NCBI RefSeq assembly: GCF_010500845.1 | Contig: NZ_JAAAMI010000002.1 | Span: forward strand, 248,001-312,000 | Direction: 5' to 3' | DNA from: Flagellimonas sediminis | Lineage (GTDB): Bacteria; Bacteroidota; Bacteroidia; Flavobacteriales; Flavobacteriaceae | Length of the DNA stretch: 64,000 nucleotides | Shown here: positions 9,587-18,428 of the stretch, one piece after another | How the letters are laid out: each line of letters begins with the position of its first letter | How positions within the stretch are numbered: the first letter of the stretch is position 1 | Position numbers and translations under genes: made by a program | Notes under the pieces: generated by a model | Database searches by the model: none | The model's input: only the letters and a program-made list of their open reading frames with translations | What the model was told of the DNA's origin: nothing

Positions 9587-9874
9587 ATGGGAGAAGAAAA
9601 AGACAAGAAATATCGCAATCTTATTTTGGGATTGGTATTCGATGGTATAGGGATGCTATCCTTCATCATTCCCGGAGTGGGCGAGTTTTCCGATGTGATC
9701 TGGGCTCCCATTGCGGGTTGGCTCATGACCCGTATGTACAAGGGCAGGGTAGGGCAGGCCGCTGGTTTAATTACCTTTGCTGAAGAGTTGATACCTGGCC
9801 TTGACGTGATTCCTACCTTTACCTTAACGTGGATTTATACTTACCTTTTGGCCAAAAAAAAGAACAACGATTGA
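9587..9874 (+). CDS. Small conserved membrane protein
   Basis: 95 residues. A charged N terminus (MGEEKDKKYRN) is followed by hydrophobic segments at about 12-30 and 70-90, with a central amphipathic part containing IWAPIAGWLMTRMYKG and FAEELIPGLDVIP. The pattern is that of small flavobacterial inner-membrane proteins of unknown role. It begins 40 bases after folE on the same strand and may share its transcript. Its last codons form one arm of the terminator hairpin of the convergent TonB-receptor gene. Confidence 0.6.
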   Translation: MGEEKDKKYRNLILGLVFDGIGMLSFIIPGVGEFSDVIWAPIAGWLMTRMYKGRVGQAAGLITFAEELIPGLDVIPTFTLTWIYTYLLAKKKNND

Positions 9875-9891
9875 TATTGTATCAATCGTTG
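9854..9891 (-). terminator. Terminator between convergent genes
   Basis: Perfect 12-bp arms CAACGATTGATA/TATCAATCGTTG with a 3-base loop (9865-9891). On the minus strand the stem is followed by a T-rich run (A-run 9854-9863), so it ends the TonB-receptor transcript. On the plus strand the following bases are only weakly T-rich. The stem is embedded in the 3' end of the 95-residue gene. Confidence 0.8.
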
Positions 9892-9917
9892 CCCTTTGTC
9901 TGAACTTTTATTCTTTT

Positions 9918-12179
9918 TTAAAGCGGAATGCTCAAATTGAAAGCTACGTTACGCCCAATGTTGGCAATTCCATCCGTTTTCAATCTGGAAAGGTGAGAAA
10001 TGTAATTTTTGTCAAAAAGGTTGTTCCCGCTAATCTTATATCCAATTTTTTGGTTGAAGATTTTGATGTCCCCTCCAAAACCGACATTGAAAAGATTGTA
10101 ACGCGGTGTTTTGGTTTCAAATGCAGCCACTTTGTTCTGGTCAAAAAAGGTTTGAAGTGTTGCAAAGGCATAGCATTTGTATTGGGTATCCTTCTTGTTC
10201 CATTCCACCCTAAAGGTATTGGTCCATTTGTTGGCGGGCATCAAGGGTAGGTCGGTGTCATCTTCCAATTGACCGTAGACAATGTCATAACTACTTTGCA
10301 AATGTAACCAATCTATGGGGTGTGGATGGATGTGAAAGCCAAATTCACCACCATATAGTGTAGCATTTTGTTGCTGAAAAATATATATAGGGTCCGTGTC
10401 CCTGAACTCACCGGTTGGCTGCAGGTAGATATAATCGCTCACACCATTGTAGAACCCATTGATGTAGGCTTCTACGTGTTTGTTTCCGTATTCTAGGGAC
10501 AGGTCAATTTGAAAATTCCGTTCGCTCTTCAGGTCAGGATTACCGATTTCCACACGGTTGGCACCACTATGTAGTCCGTTGGAAGTCAATTCTGCCAAGT
10601 TGGGCGCCCTAAACCCTGATGCCAGGTTCAAACGAGCCAAAATGTTGTCTGTAACATCCGCGCGATATCCCACAGCAGCATTAAAGCTGTTGAAATTCCT
10701 GTCAATTGGCGCAATATAGGTTTCTTCACCCTGTACACCACTTTCATCACCTTTAATGGCGCGTACATCGTACCGCAATCCCCATTGAAAATCACTTTTG
10801 TTAAAATGTATGTGGGATGTGGCCAATACTCCAAAATCATTGGTGGTGGCATTGGGTATCAAAACTTCTTCCCCAAAATTCTCATTCTTTTGGCTCATCC
10901 CTTGGATACCAAAAATGGTGGTTGTTTTGCCCCATTGCGGGTTGTAGTGGATGTTATAGTTAAAAGTGCTCAGCTCCATGTGCAGGGAAGGACCCTCTTC
11001 CTCTTCATGTTCCTCTTCTTCACCTGGGATTTCGCCTTCTTCTTCATGATGGTGTTCCTCAAATTCCTTTCGATCATTGAAAATATAACCGAAAGTAGCC
11101 TCTAGGCTCGAATTTTTGAAAAACAGGTTGTTCTTGGAACTTAGGATATGCGTGAAAATTTCCTGATACGGTAACAAAGGATCACGATCATTGTTTTGTA
11201 CCCCGATCTCTTCAGGAATACCCAACTCTGATTTATTGTAGTTGTAGCGCAACTCGGTTTTGAATTTGGCAGCTTGATAGGCAAAACCTGTCTTGATATC
11301 CGATTCCTTAAAACGGGAGTTGGTCACACTGGTGCCATCACCGGTTTCATAGTCCGCATTGGATGCAATGGTGCCCCGCACCAAAAACTTGAATTTTTCG
11401 CCAGAAGTTTTAAATCCGGCATTGGTTCCATAACCCAAAGTATTGGTGAAATAGTTCAGGTTCACATCCCCAGAGGTTTTACCTGTCATTTCAAAATCTT
11501 CTGGATTTAAATAGAGTACTCCACCCAAAGCATCGGATCCGTATAATAAAGAAGCCGGACCTTTGATGACTTCAACACTGGAAATCCCGGCATCATTCAA
11601 CCCAAGTCCGTGTTCACCGCCAAATTGTTGGTTTTCCAACCGAACACCTTGTGTGTAGACCAAAACCCGGTTAAAACTCAATCCCCGAATAACGGGTTTG
11701 CCGATTCCGACACCTGTGGAAACGGATGAAACCCCCGGGATCCGCGTAATACCGTCAGCCAAGGTCATAGCACCTTCACTTTTGAGTTCCGCTATGGACT
11801 TTTGTTCCACTTTCATCACGTTCTCGCGCTCCAGTTTATGAAAAGGGGTTGAGAGTACCACTTCATCCATTTCTATGGCGGAAGCCTCCATTTGATAATC
11901 GAATTTGTTACTTCCTGAATTGATTTGGTAAGAAATGGAATAGGTTTCATACCCTAAGTAAGATACCACCAGTTTGTAATTCCCTTCAGGAAGGTTCTTT
12001 AGGGTAAAATTTCCGTTTTCGTCCGTAATAGTGCCGTTTTGCAGTTGTGGGAAGTAAATGGAAACCTGCTCCAATGGCGATCCATTTTCCGCATCCGTAA
12101 TGGTCCCTGTGAGGGTATTTTGTGAAAATATGTATAGAGGGGACAATGCCCAAAGCATTGCCAGATAAAATTGTTTCAT
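9918..12179 (-). CDS. TonB-dependent outer membrane receptor, probably for metal ions
   Basis: 753 residues: signal peptide (1-19), a carboxypeptidase-like regulatory domain (about 20-105, GTITDAENGSPLEQVSI), a plug domain (about 120-225, with IRGLSFNRVLV and GPASLLYGSDALGG), then the 22-strand barrel ending in AFNLSIPL with a hydrophobic terminal residue. An extracellular loop at about residues 371-400 is extremely rich in Glu and His (FEEHHHEEEG, then a Glu-rich tract). Such loops occur in zinc-type receptors like ZnuD, so a divalent metal is the likely substrate. It follows a His/Cys-rich small protein by 27 bases and is probably co-transcribed with it. Confidence 0.85.
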   Translation of the reverse strand: MKQFYLAMLWALSPLYIFSQNTLTGTITDAENGSPLEQVSIYFPQLQNGTITDENGNFTLKNLPEGNYKLVVSYLGYETYSISYQINSGSNKFDYQMEASAIEMDEVVLSTPFHKLERENVMKVEQKSIAELKSEGAMTLADGITRIPGVSSVSTGVGIGKPVIRGLSFNRVLVYTQGVRLENQQFGGEHGLGLNDAGISSVEVIKGPASLLYGSDALGGVLYLNPEDFEMTGKTSGDVNLNYFTNTLGYGTNAGFKTSGEKFKFLVRGTIASNADYETGDGTSVTNSRFKESDIKTGFAYQAAKFKTELRYNYNKSELGIPEEIGVQNNDRDPLLPYQEIFTHILSSKNNLFFKNSSLEATFGYIFNDRKEFEEHHHEEEGEIPGEEEEHEEEEGPSLHMELSTFNYNIHYNPQWGKTTTIFGIQGMSQKNENFGEEVLIPNATTNDFGVLATSHIHFNKSDFQWGLRYDVRAIKGDESGVQGEETYIAPIDRNFNSFNAAVGYRADVTDNILARLNLASGFRAPNLAELTSNGLHSGANRVEIGNPDLKSERNFQIDLSLEYGNKHVEAYINGFYNGVSDYIYLQPTGEFRDTDPIYIFQQQNATLYGGEFGFHIHPHPIDWLHLQSSYDIVYGQLEDDTDLPLMPANKWTNTFRVEWNKKDTQYKCYAFATLQTFFDQNKVAAFETKTPRYNLFNVGFGGDIKIFNQKIGYKISGNNLFDKNYISHLSRLKTDGIANIGRNVAFNLSIPL

Positions 12180-12206
12180 TGTAAAGATTAAAAAGGTTTG
12201 TAATAT

Positions 12207-12560
12207 CTAAATCGCTGTAGACATTAAAACCTCTGGGGGGCCTCGCAACGCATGAAATTCCGTTTTAAAGGGTTTGAAGATAAAATGGTAACCGATCTCA
12301 AAATGTCCAATTTCTGGAACTTCCACCGGTAAGTACACAAAGGAAGAAGTAAAGAATACCTTATTGGCCAAGGTGAAATCATGGAAATCACAATGAAAAT
12401 TGGCGCTGTGGATATGATTGGTACCATGTGAGAGGCACTTTTGCTCCTTGGAATGCCCTGAGATGGCATGCGACAATTTTACCGCAGACGGCGTAAGAAT
12501 CCCTAAAATAAGAATCAGGGATAGCCAAGAAATTGCGCGTTTGTGGAGTTTAAAGGCCAT
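12207..12560 (-). CDS. Small His/Cys-rich exported protein paired with TonB receptor
   Basis: 117 residues. A signal-like hydrophobic segment (11-27) is followed by a cluster of potential metal ligands: His31, His36, Cys42, His45, His49, His51, His56, Cys57 and His60, including HIH and HCDFH. The second half is predicted strand-rich and ends near a RGPP motif. Proteins of this look precede metal TonB receptors in Flavobacteriaceae. A periplasmic or envelope metal-binding role is inferred from residue content and the operon with the receptor; no function is established. Confidence 0.6.
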   Translation of the reverse strand: MAFKLHKRAISWLSLILILGILTPSAVKLSHAISGHSKEQKCLSHGTNHIHSANFHCDFHDFTLANKVFFTSSFVYLPVEVPEIGHFEIGYHFIFKPFKTEFHALRGPPEVLMSTAI

Positions 12561-12566
12561 TTACAG

Positions 12567-12574
12567 CAAATGTA
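12567..12574 (-). promoter_or_regulatory. -7 box of the metal-receptor operon
   Basis: TACATTTG on the minus strand, an exact TAnnTTTG, ends 6 bases before the ATG of the His/Cys-rich gene. No clear TTG is seen 17-23 bases upstream. Predicts an almost leaderless mRNA. Confidence 0.5.
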
Positions 12575-12614
12575 AAGAAGACCCACACTCTTTATGTGTT
12601 AACAAAAACTTAAA

Positions 12615-13130
12615 CTATGGTACAAGAAAGCCCAATCCCATGCGTTTGAGCATCTTTTTTTCAAAATTCCAGAAAAAAATGAATTGGCCAAAAACCCACC
12701 CAATAAAAAGAAGCAAAACTTGGTAAATAGGGAAAATAATGAGAATCCTGAATGTCCAATACACAATGTGGTGCACGGTCCCTTTTCCTAAACCGATCCA
12801 CTCCACCAATGGCCCTGCAAGTTTGCCGGCCAAACTACCCGTAATGGCAAACACTATGAAAATGGCAATCATTTCCCATTTGTAGGTCACCTTCCATTTG
12901 TTTTCCAACTTTTTAAAACACCACAAAAAGAACCTGACCAACATATAATATATAACCGCAGTCACACCAATGGTGAAAACCCATTCAAAGGTTGTATTGT
13001 TCAGACCAAAAAGATGCAGAAATCTTCTAACTATCAGGTAAGATGCCAACATAGTAAAGAGCACACCCAATATAGGGAAAAGGAATTGCCAATTCTTTTG
13101 TATTTCCCAACGCTGTCGTATTCTTTGCAT
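12615..13130 (-). CDS. DUF6787-like membrane protein
   Basis: 171 residues from the ATG at 13128-13130 (MQRIRQRWEI). An upstream in-frame TTG is less likely. Three to four hydrophobic segments lie at about 17-37, 50-70, 85-105 and 120-150, and a Trp/Phe-rich C terminus contains FIFFWNFEKKML. The alternating RW..W..F start and overall plan resemble a conserved Bacteroidota membrane family of unknown function. Inner membrane. It sits on the same strand upstream of the metal-receptor operon but has 54 bases and a promoter box between. Confidence 0.6.
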   Translation of the reverse strand: MQRIRQRWEIQKNWQFLFPILGVLFTMLASYLIVRRFLHLFGLNNTTFEWVFTIGVTAVIYYMLVRFFLWCFKKLENKWKVTYKWEMIAIFIVFAITGSLAGKLAGPLVEWIGLGKGTVHHIVYWTFRILIIFPIYQVLLLFIGWVFGQFIFFWNFEKKMLKRMGLGFLVP

Positions 13131-13162
13131 TGCCAAAATGGTTGTATCGCAAAAATACTACA

Positions 13163-13615
13163 TTATATCCTTGGTAGGAAGGGGCCCAGCCGTTGATTGT
13201 ACTTTCTTTGAAAGTAAATGAAGTAATTATAGAGTTTGTAATTGACCTCATACCCATAATCGATGTTGGGATCGTAGTTGATCTGCATTTCATAGAGGTT
13301 TGGGTTATACAAGTTGGGTTGCATCACCCTTTGGTTCCAATTCATGACCAAAATGGCGTTTCGGTTTTCCAAAAAATTTTGGGAATAATAACCTTCGGGC
13401 CTTGCAATACTCAACAACCATGCATTGAACCCCGGTTCAATGATGATGATCTCGTACTCCGTTTCGTCGTCCTTTATTTCTACAGGTTGGTCCTCCTTGG
13501 AATCAAAAACGGCTTGTTCCTCATTGGAAATATCCAAAACCTCTTTTTGGGTGCCACAGGAAACCAGCAGTAAAACCGACGTCATTATTATATAGTGTAT
13601 CTTTTTCTTTTTCAT
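13163..13615 (-). CDS. DUF6146-like lipoprotein
   Basis: 150 residues from the ATG at 13613-13615 (MKKKKIHYII). A short signal sequence ends in a lipobox LLLVSCG, so the mature protein should begin at the Cys and be lipid-anchored. The conserved core is aromatic-rich (FNAWLLSIARPEGYYSQ, ENRNAILVMNWN, YNPNLYEMQINYDPN.DYG, LYNYFIYFQRKY), a pattern typical of a flavobacterial family of unknown function. The stop is followed after 32 bases by the DUF6787-like gene on the same strand. Confidence 0.65.
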   Translation of the reverse strand: MKKKKIHYIIMTSVLLLVSCGTQKEVLDISNEEQAVFDSKEDQPVEIKDDETEYEIIIIEPGFNAWLLSIARPEGYYSQNFLENRNAILVMNWNQRVMQPNLYNPNLYEMQINYDPNIDYGYEVNYKLYNYFIYFQRKYNQRLGPFLPRI

Positions 13616-13628
13616 CACCTTAAGGTAC

Positions 13629-13660
13629 AAAAAAAGCCATTTGAAATTTCAAACGGCTTT
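13629..13660 (-). terminator. Terminator of the DUF937 gene
   Basis: On the minus strand AAAGCC and GGCTTT flank a TTTGAAATTTCAAA core, with one G-U pair in the stem, followed by seven T residues (A-run 13629-13635). It lies 25 bases past the stop of the DUF937 gene and just upstream of the lipoprotein start. Confidence 0.8.
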
Positions 13661-13685
13661 GTTAAATAACATTAAGTAGGTACGT

Positions 13686-14327
13686 CTATTTGCCAAACAA
13701 CCCACCCAGTATTCCTCCCAAACCACTTTTCTTTTGGTTGCCTCCATTCAATACCATGCCGGCAAGATCGTCCATTATGCTGCCATCACCATCCGAATCC
13801 AAAAAAGTTTCAATAAGCGATTGTTGCTTTGCAGCGGTTTTGGTGCCACCCATCAAACCTCCCAATAATCCATTCAATCCATCGGGACTACTGATGTTCT
13901 GCTGGCGTGTTTGTTTGCCGAGGTATCCCAGCAACAGGGGAGCTGCAATTTTCAAAATTTGGGCAACGGTACCTGCATCAAGTCCCGATTTACTGCTAAG
14001 TGCGTTTTCCACCTGAGGTTGTTTGGAACCCAAAATGTGTCCCAAGATCCCGGCACCATCATCCATGGCGCTTTGATCCACGCCACCTCCGAAGAATCCT
14101 CCTAGATTGTCCAAAATACTTCCGTCATGCTTGGAACTTAACGCGTTCATCAACCCTTGGGCCCCACCCGGGGTAGAAGTGTTCTTTTTCATGGCGCCCA
14201 TCAAAAGGGGCATGGCCATACTCAAAACGTCGGCCGTTTTACTTTCCGATTGTCCCGTTTGGCCAGCCACACCGCTGACCAATTGTTTGCCCATTGGGCT
14301 ATTGAGTAAATCCAATAATCCTGACAT
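13686..14327 (-). CDS. DUF937 domain protein
   Basis: 213 residues. The N terminus (SGLLDLLNSPMGKQLVSGVAGQTGQSE) and the repeated glycine-rich helical units match DUF937, a YidB-like family found widely in bacteria. An EF-hand-like loop, DSDGDGSIMDDL, lies near residue 178. Low-complexity GG/LGG stretches continue to the C terminus (GGILGGLFGK). No signal peptide, so cytoplasmic; function unknown. Confidence 0.8.
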   Translation of the reverse strand: MSGLLDLLNSPMGKQLVSGVAGQTGQSESKTADVLSMAMPLLMGAMKKNTSTPGGAQGLMNALSSKHDGSILDNLGGFFGGGVDQSAMDDGAGILGHILGSKQPQVENALSSKSGLDAGTVAQILKIAAPLLLGYLGKQTRQQNISSPDGLNGLLGGLMGGTKTAAKQQSLIETFLDSDGDGSIMDDLAGMVLNGGNQKKSGLGGILGGLFGK

Positions 14328-14404
14328 GTGTTTAGTGTTAAGGTTAGAGAAACAAGGTACAAAAAAGTAGGGTTTGAAATCCTGATTAGTGCTCCAAACC
14401 TGAA

Positions 14405-15358
14405 TTAATTTAGCAATTTGATAACTTGTTCCGCAAGCTCTACCGCAATTCGTTGTTGGGCTTCCAAGGTTGAAGCGCCAATGTGGGGAGTCAAGGATAT
14501 TTTGGAATTCATCAAAATCTGGATTTCCGGATGGGGCTCGGATTCGTACACGTCCAATCCTGCAAAGGCAAGGTGGTCATTGTCCAAGGCCTCCACCAAA
14601 GCAACCTCGTCCAAAATGCCACCACGGGATGTATTGATGATACCAGAACCCGACTTCATTATTTCCAATTCTTCCTTGCCGATGACATAATCCTCCTGCG
14701 CGGGAACATGAAGACTCACAAAATCGGACTGCTTCAACACGCTTTTCAAATCCTGGGACTCCAAAGTAAAACTTACCGATTGTCCATCAAAAAAAGAAAC
14801 CTCTAGGCTAGCTTCGGCGACATGATGATCCGTGTATACCACTTTCATCCCCAAAGCCAAGGCCATTTTTGCGGTGGCCTGACCAATTCTTCCAAAGCCT
14901 ACAATTCCCAAGGTCTTTCCGCGGAGTTCGGTGCCCCCGGCATAACTTTTCTTAAGTGATTTGAAGTGACTTTCGCCTTCCAACGGCATATTTCTATTGG
15001 AGTCGGGAAGAAATCGAACAGCTCCCAACAAATGGGCAAAGACCAGTTCCGCAACGGATTCGGAAGAAGCTTCTGGGGTATTGATGACATGGATACCCTT
15101 TGATTTGGCATATTCCACATCGATGTTATCCATTCCCACACCACCACGACCGATCAATTTGAGTCCCGGGCATGCATTGATAATTTCTTTGTTGACCTTG
15201 GTGGCACTGCGCACCAATAGTCCGGTAATGTTATTTTTATTGATAAAGTTGGCCAATTGCTCTTGGGCAACATGCGTGAGGTTAACCTCAAATCCTGCTT
15301 TTTCAAGCAAAGTGATTCCTTCTTTTGCCAACCCGTCGTTGGCTAATATGACCTTCAT
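14405..15358 (-). CDS. serA: D-3-phosphoglycerate dehydrogenase, short form
   Basis: 317 residues of the D-2-hydroxyacid dehydrogenase family without an ACT regulatory domain. It has GRGGVGMDNID (71-80), NAD motif GFGRIG at 154-159, NTSRGG near 242-247 (catalytic Arg) and TPHIGAS with catalytic His292. With serC just upstream it supplies the first two steps of serine synthesis from 3-phosphoglycerate. A feedback-resistant enzyme would be expected from the missing ACT domain, which is inference. Co-directional with the four-helix gene and serC. Confidence 0.9.
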   Translation of the reverse strand: MKVILANDGLAKEGITLLEKAGFEVNLTHVAQEQLANFINKNNITGLLVRSATKVNKEIINACPGLKLIGRGGVGMDNIDVEYAKSKGIHVINTPEASSESVAELVFAHLLGAVRFLPDSNRNMPLEGESHFKSLKKSYAGGTELRGKTLGIVGFGRIGQATAKMALALGMKVVYTDHHVAEASLEVSFFDGQSVSFTLESQDLKSVLKQSDFVSLHVPAQEDYVIGKEELEIMKSGSGIINTSRGGILDEVALVEALDNDHLAFAGLDVYESEPHPEIQILMNSKISLTPHIGASTLEAQQRIAVELAEQVIKLLN

Positions 15359-15385
15359 TAATTTATAAGTTTTAAATTTTGAATG

Positions 15386-15724
15386 CTAAATGGTTTCTTG
15401 ACTGGTCTTTACTATTTTGGTCAATATTTTAATGATCTGGTCGATTTCATCCAAATAAGATTCTGTCCCAATCTTTGTCAATTTACTTTCTTTGATCAAT
15501 CTGAGCCAATAACGCGTTTCCCTTGCCTCTTTGGAAGCAATCGCCATTTTTGCGATAAAATCCCTTTTGGATTGACCTGCACCAGCTTCCACAACATTGG
15601 CTCCAATACTGGTTGATGAACGAAGCAATTGATCAGCAAAGACAAACTCTTTATTTTCCTTCAAATCTTTGACCAATTTGATGATACTAAGAGAAAATTT
15701 AAAGGTCTTGTCCTCAATCAACAC
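15386..15724 (-). CDS. Four helix bundle protein (23S rRNA IVP type)
   Basis: 112 residues, all helical. The family signatures are F.FSL.IIKLVK near the start, LRSSTSIGANVVEAG, FIAKMAIASKEARETRYWLRLI and a C-terminal helix. These proteins are often encoded in 23S rRNA intervening sequences, but many are free-standing; function unknown. It starts at GTG, directly after an in-frame TAA, with 29 bases from serC and 27 to serA, so it sits inside the serC-serA transcription unit. Confidence 0.85.
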   Translation of the reverse strand: MLIEDKTFKFSLSIIKLVKDLKENKEFVFADQLLRSSTSIGANVVEAGAGQSKRDFIAKMAIASKEARETRYWLRLIKESKLTKIGTESYLDEIDQIIKILTKIVKTSQETI

Positions 15725-15753
15725 TTAAAACTTAGAATTGAACATTTAAAAAC

Positions 15754-16818
15754 TTATCCTTTCTTTTCCAATTCACTCATAATGTCCACCAATACCCCAA
15801 CACTTTCAATAGGAAGTGCATTGTACATGGAGGCCCTATATCCACCCACAGATCGGTGCCCTTTGATTCCACTGACACCTGCTTCCTTGCACATCTCATC
15901 GAACATATCCTTGAGTCCGTCATCGGTGATATTAAAAGTGGCGTTCATCAACGAACGATCCTCTTTGGCCGCAAATCCTGCGAATACAGGATTCAACTCA
16001 ATTTCCGAATAGATCAGATTGGCTTTGCGCTCGTTGATTTCTTCAATGGCCGGAATACCGCCCAAATCCTTCAACCATTGCATGGTGAGCATGGAAACAT
16101 AGATTGCAAAAACAGGTGGGGTATTGAACATGCTATCCTGCTTAATATGAACACCGTAATCCAACATGGACGGTATTTTTCGGGATACCTTGCCCAAAAT
16201 ATCTTCCTTGACTACCACCAAAGTAGTTCCAGCGGGACCCATGTTCTTTTGGGCACCTGCGTAGATGAGGTCAAATTTTGAAAAATCTAGTTGTCGGGAA
16301 AAGATGTCTGAACTCATATCGCACACCAACGGAACGTCCGTCTCGGGGAATTCCTTCATCTGGGTACCATAAATGGTGTTGTTAGAGGTCAGGTGAAGGT
16401 AGTCCAAGTCACCGGGCACCTTATATCTCTTTGGGATATGGTCAAAATTATCTTCCTGTGAAGAAGCTACTTCTACAACTTCCCCGAACAACCGGGCCTC
16501 TTTTATGGCTTTTTGACTCCAGGTACCAGTGTTCACATAGCCGGCCTTTTTTTCCAACAGATTAAAGGCTGTCATCATAAATTGCATGCTGGCCCCTCCT
16601 TGTAAAAAAATGGCCTGATATCCTTTTCCTTCCAATCCCATCAATTCCAATGCCAAGGAACGGGCCTTTTCCATAATGGCAACGAATTCCTTGCTACGGT
16701 GGGAAATTTCGATAAGTGAAAGTCCTATGCCATCCAGGTCCATTACGGCTTCGGATGCCTTTAACATTACTTCTTTGGGCAAAATGCTGGGTCCTGCACT
16801 AAAATTGTGTTTTTTCAT
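15754..16818 (-). CDS. serC: Phosphoserine aminotransferase
   Basis: 354 residues, PLP-dependent class V aminotransferase converting 3-phosphohydroxypyruvate and glutamate to phosphoserine and 2-oxoglutarate; it may also serve vitamin B6 synthesis. Signatures are HNFSAGPSILP at the start, GGAS (74-77), the GTWS phosphate-site region, and IYAGAQKNMGPAG with the PLP-binding Lys191. First gene of the serC-(four-helix)-serA unit. Confidence 0.93.
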   Translation of the reverse strand: MKKHNFSAGPSILPKEVMLKASEAVMDLDGIGLSLIEISHRSKEFVAIMEKARSLALELMGLEGKGYQAIFLQGGASMQFMMTAFNLLEKKAGYVNTGTWSQKAIKEARLFGEVVEVASSQEDNFDHIPKRYKVPGDLDYLHLTSNNTIYGTQMKEFPETDVPLVCDMSSDIFSRQLDFSKFDLIYAGAQKNMGPAGTTLVVVKEDILGKVSRKIPSMLDYGVHIKQDSMFNTPPVFAIYVSMLTMQWLKDLGGIPAIEEINERKANLIYSEIELNPVFAGFAAKEDRSLMNATFNITDDGLKDMFDEMCKEAGVSGIKGHRSVGGYRASMYNALPIESVGVLVDIMSELEKKG

Positions 16819-16889
16819 TTCCTTGGTTTACGGGATAAAGGTCTAAAAAAATCTTGGATCTAAAAACGGTTGATAAGGTTAGGATTTTC

Positions 16890-17936
16890 TTAAAGGCGCA
16901 GTAAAAATTCCATGGTATCGATACCGTCCGCGTAATCGTTCAATCGGGGTTTTTGGGTTTGGCCAAAACCGACATGGCCGTCCTTATATTGATTGGAAAC
17001 CACACATTGGATTTGGTCTTTCAACGCATCCAATTCTTTATGAAGGTTTTCTTCTGAACCATAATAGGAATAGAACAATACCGAGATGGGGGAGGAGAGG
17101 GCTTCCTCTTCCTTCAAGATCAAAAATTCATTGTCCAAAATCTTAAAATCGCTCATTAAATACACCGCTTTGTTATAGTCATAATTATTGGCGTACTTAT
17201 GTTGATGTATGATGTCCCCATAAGTGTACATGGCCTTAAAGAAGGGTTCAAAATTATACCCTGCAGGAATATAGATTTTGGAAACATTCCGACATCCCAA
17301 ACCATAATACCTGAAAATATCCTCTCCCAAAGCCACCAGTTCCTCATGGGTCTCCTTTCCTGTCAAGATGGCTACTGAATTTCGGTTTTTACGGATAATG
17401 TGTGGTTTTTGTCCGAAATAATATTCAAAATAACGTCCTGTATTGTTGCTTCCTGTAGCAATAACAGCATCGAAACCTTCCATTTTACCATCCACAAAAG
17501 TGATGCGTTCCTCTAGCGTCGAGTCTTTATCAATCAAAAACTTCACCAAATGCGGTAACAGTCGTTTGTCGTTGGAGGAAAGTTTGGCCAAAACCTTATG
17601 TCCGGACAAGATAACGCAAAGAAAATCATGGAAACCTACCAAAGGAATGTTCCCAGCCATGACAATGCCAATGGTTTTGGGCGATTCAACAGATTTAAGG
17701 TTATATCCCAACAACCAATCCTCAAGGTTTTCTTGGGTAAGCAAATGGCCCCATTCCCTCAAGGCATATAAAATGTTTTCTTGTGTAAACCAGCCGTTTT
17801 CGTGTTCTGCCCGAGCCACTACTTCCTTGAATTCAAGGTCAATGGAATCATCGTTCGCATAACATTTTTCGCAAAAATCCGTTAGGTATTTTCCAAGTTC
17901 GACAAAAGCTCCAATTCTTTGGTTATACGGTGTCAT
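16890..17936 (-). CDS. LuxC-like acyl-CoA/acyl-protein reductase
   Basis: 348 residues. It resembles the LuxC family, which makes fatty aldehydes from activated acyl groups with NADPH: MAGNIPLVGFHDF (93-105), GSNNTGRYFEYYF (162-174), RKNRNSVAIL, and YYGLGCRNVSK with the presumed catalytic Cys215. The N-terminal 80 residues are helical. It is divergent from the ferredoxin gene at 18022, an arrangement I recall from other Flavobacteriia, though no shared pathway is proven. Confidence 0.78.
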   Translation of the reverse strand: MTPYNQRIGAFVELGKYLTDFCEKCYANDDSIDLEFKEVVARAEHENGWFTQENILYALREWGHLLTQENLEDWLLGYNLKSVESPKTIGIVMAGNIPLVGFHDFLCVILSGHKVLAKLSSNDKRLLPHLVKFLIDKDSTLEERITFVDGKMEGFDAVIATGSNNTGRYFEYYFGQKPHIIRKNRNSVAILTGKETHEELVALGEDIFRYYGLGCRNVSKIYIPAGYNFEPFFKAMYTYGDIIHQHKYANNYDYNKAVYLMSDFKILDNEFLILKEEEALSSPISVLFYSYYGSEENLHKELDALKDQIQCVVSNQYKDGHVGFGQTQKPRLNDYADGIDTMEFLLRL

Positions 17937-17941
17937 TAAAT

Positions 17942-17972
17942 TTGTACACTAATTTACTAGGGTTTATTTTTG
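17942..17972 (+). promoter_or_regulatory. Promoter of the ferredoxin gene
   Basis: TTG at 17942-17944, 20 bases, then TATTTTTG (exact TAnnTTTG) at 17965-17972, about 50 bases before the ferredoxin ATG. The region also serves as the start of the divergent LuxC-like gene. Confidence 0.7.
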
Positions 17973-18021
17973 TCAAAAGTAAGCATGCTGAAAAGAATCA
18001 GCTCAAAAGGAAAAGAAAATT

Positions 18022-18375
18022 ATGGCCATAATTATAACAGATGAATGCATAAACTGTGGTGCTTGCGAGCCAGAATGCCCCAATACCGCAATTTATGAAG
18101 GTGCAGATGAGTGGAGATACAGCGATGGAACATCGTTGACCGGAGATGTGGTTTTGCCAAGCGGTAAGGCCGTAAATGCCGATGATGTACAGGATCCCGT
18201 AAGTGATGAAATCTATTATATCGTTCCAGATAAATGTACCGAGTGCAAAGGTTTTCATGAAGAACCTCAATGTGCCGCGGTTTGTCCAGTGGATTGTTGT
18301 GTACCCGATGAAGACCACGTGGAAAGCGAAGAGGTATTGTTGGGCAAGCAGCGTTTTATGCACCCGAACAATTAA
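18022..18375 (+). CDS. 4Fe-4S dicluster ferredoxin
   Basis: 117 residues. The first cluster motif is [12 protein letters not shown] (Cys9, 12, 15, 19); the second is [18 protein letters not shown], with Cys residues supplying the other cluster. An acidic C-terminal tail follows. It resembles bacterial 2[4Fe-4S] ferredoxins of the YfhL/Azotobacter FdI-like type, serving as a soluble electron carrier. The partner enzyme is not evident; the LuxC-like reductase is the divergent neighbour. An AAGGAAAAG stretch upstream of the ATG is a weak ribosome-binding site. A terminator follows the stop. Confidence 0.9.
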   Translation: MAIIITDECINCGACEPECPNTAIYEGADEWRYSDGTSLTGDVVLPSGKAVNADDVQDPVSDEIYYIVPDKCTECKGFHEEPQCAAVCPVDCCVPDEDHVESEEVLLGKQRFMHPNN

Positions 18376-18397
18376 TCAATAAAATATCTTGTAATTT

Positions 18398-18428
18398 AGC
18401 CCGTACTTTAATTGGTTCGGGTTTTTTT
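18398..18428 (+). terminator. Terminator of the ferredoxin gene
   Basis: AGCCCG (18398-18403) and CGGGTT (18418-18423) form a 6-bp stem with a 14-base loop, followed by seven or more T residues to 18428. The next small ORF starts directly after the T-run. Confidence 0.75.

Noticed and set aside
15386..15724. Four-helix protein as marker of a 23S rRNA intervening sequence
   Set aside because: No rRNA sequence surrounds it; the neighbours are serA and serC.
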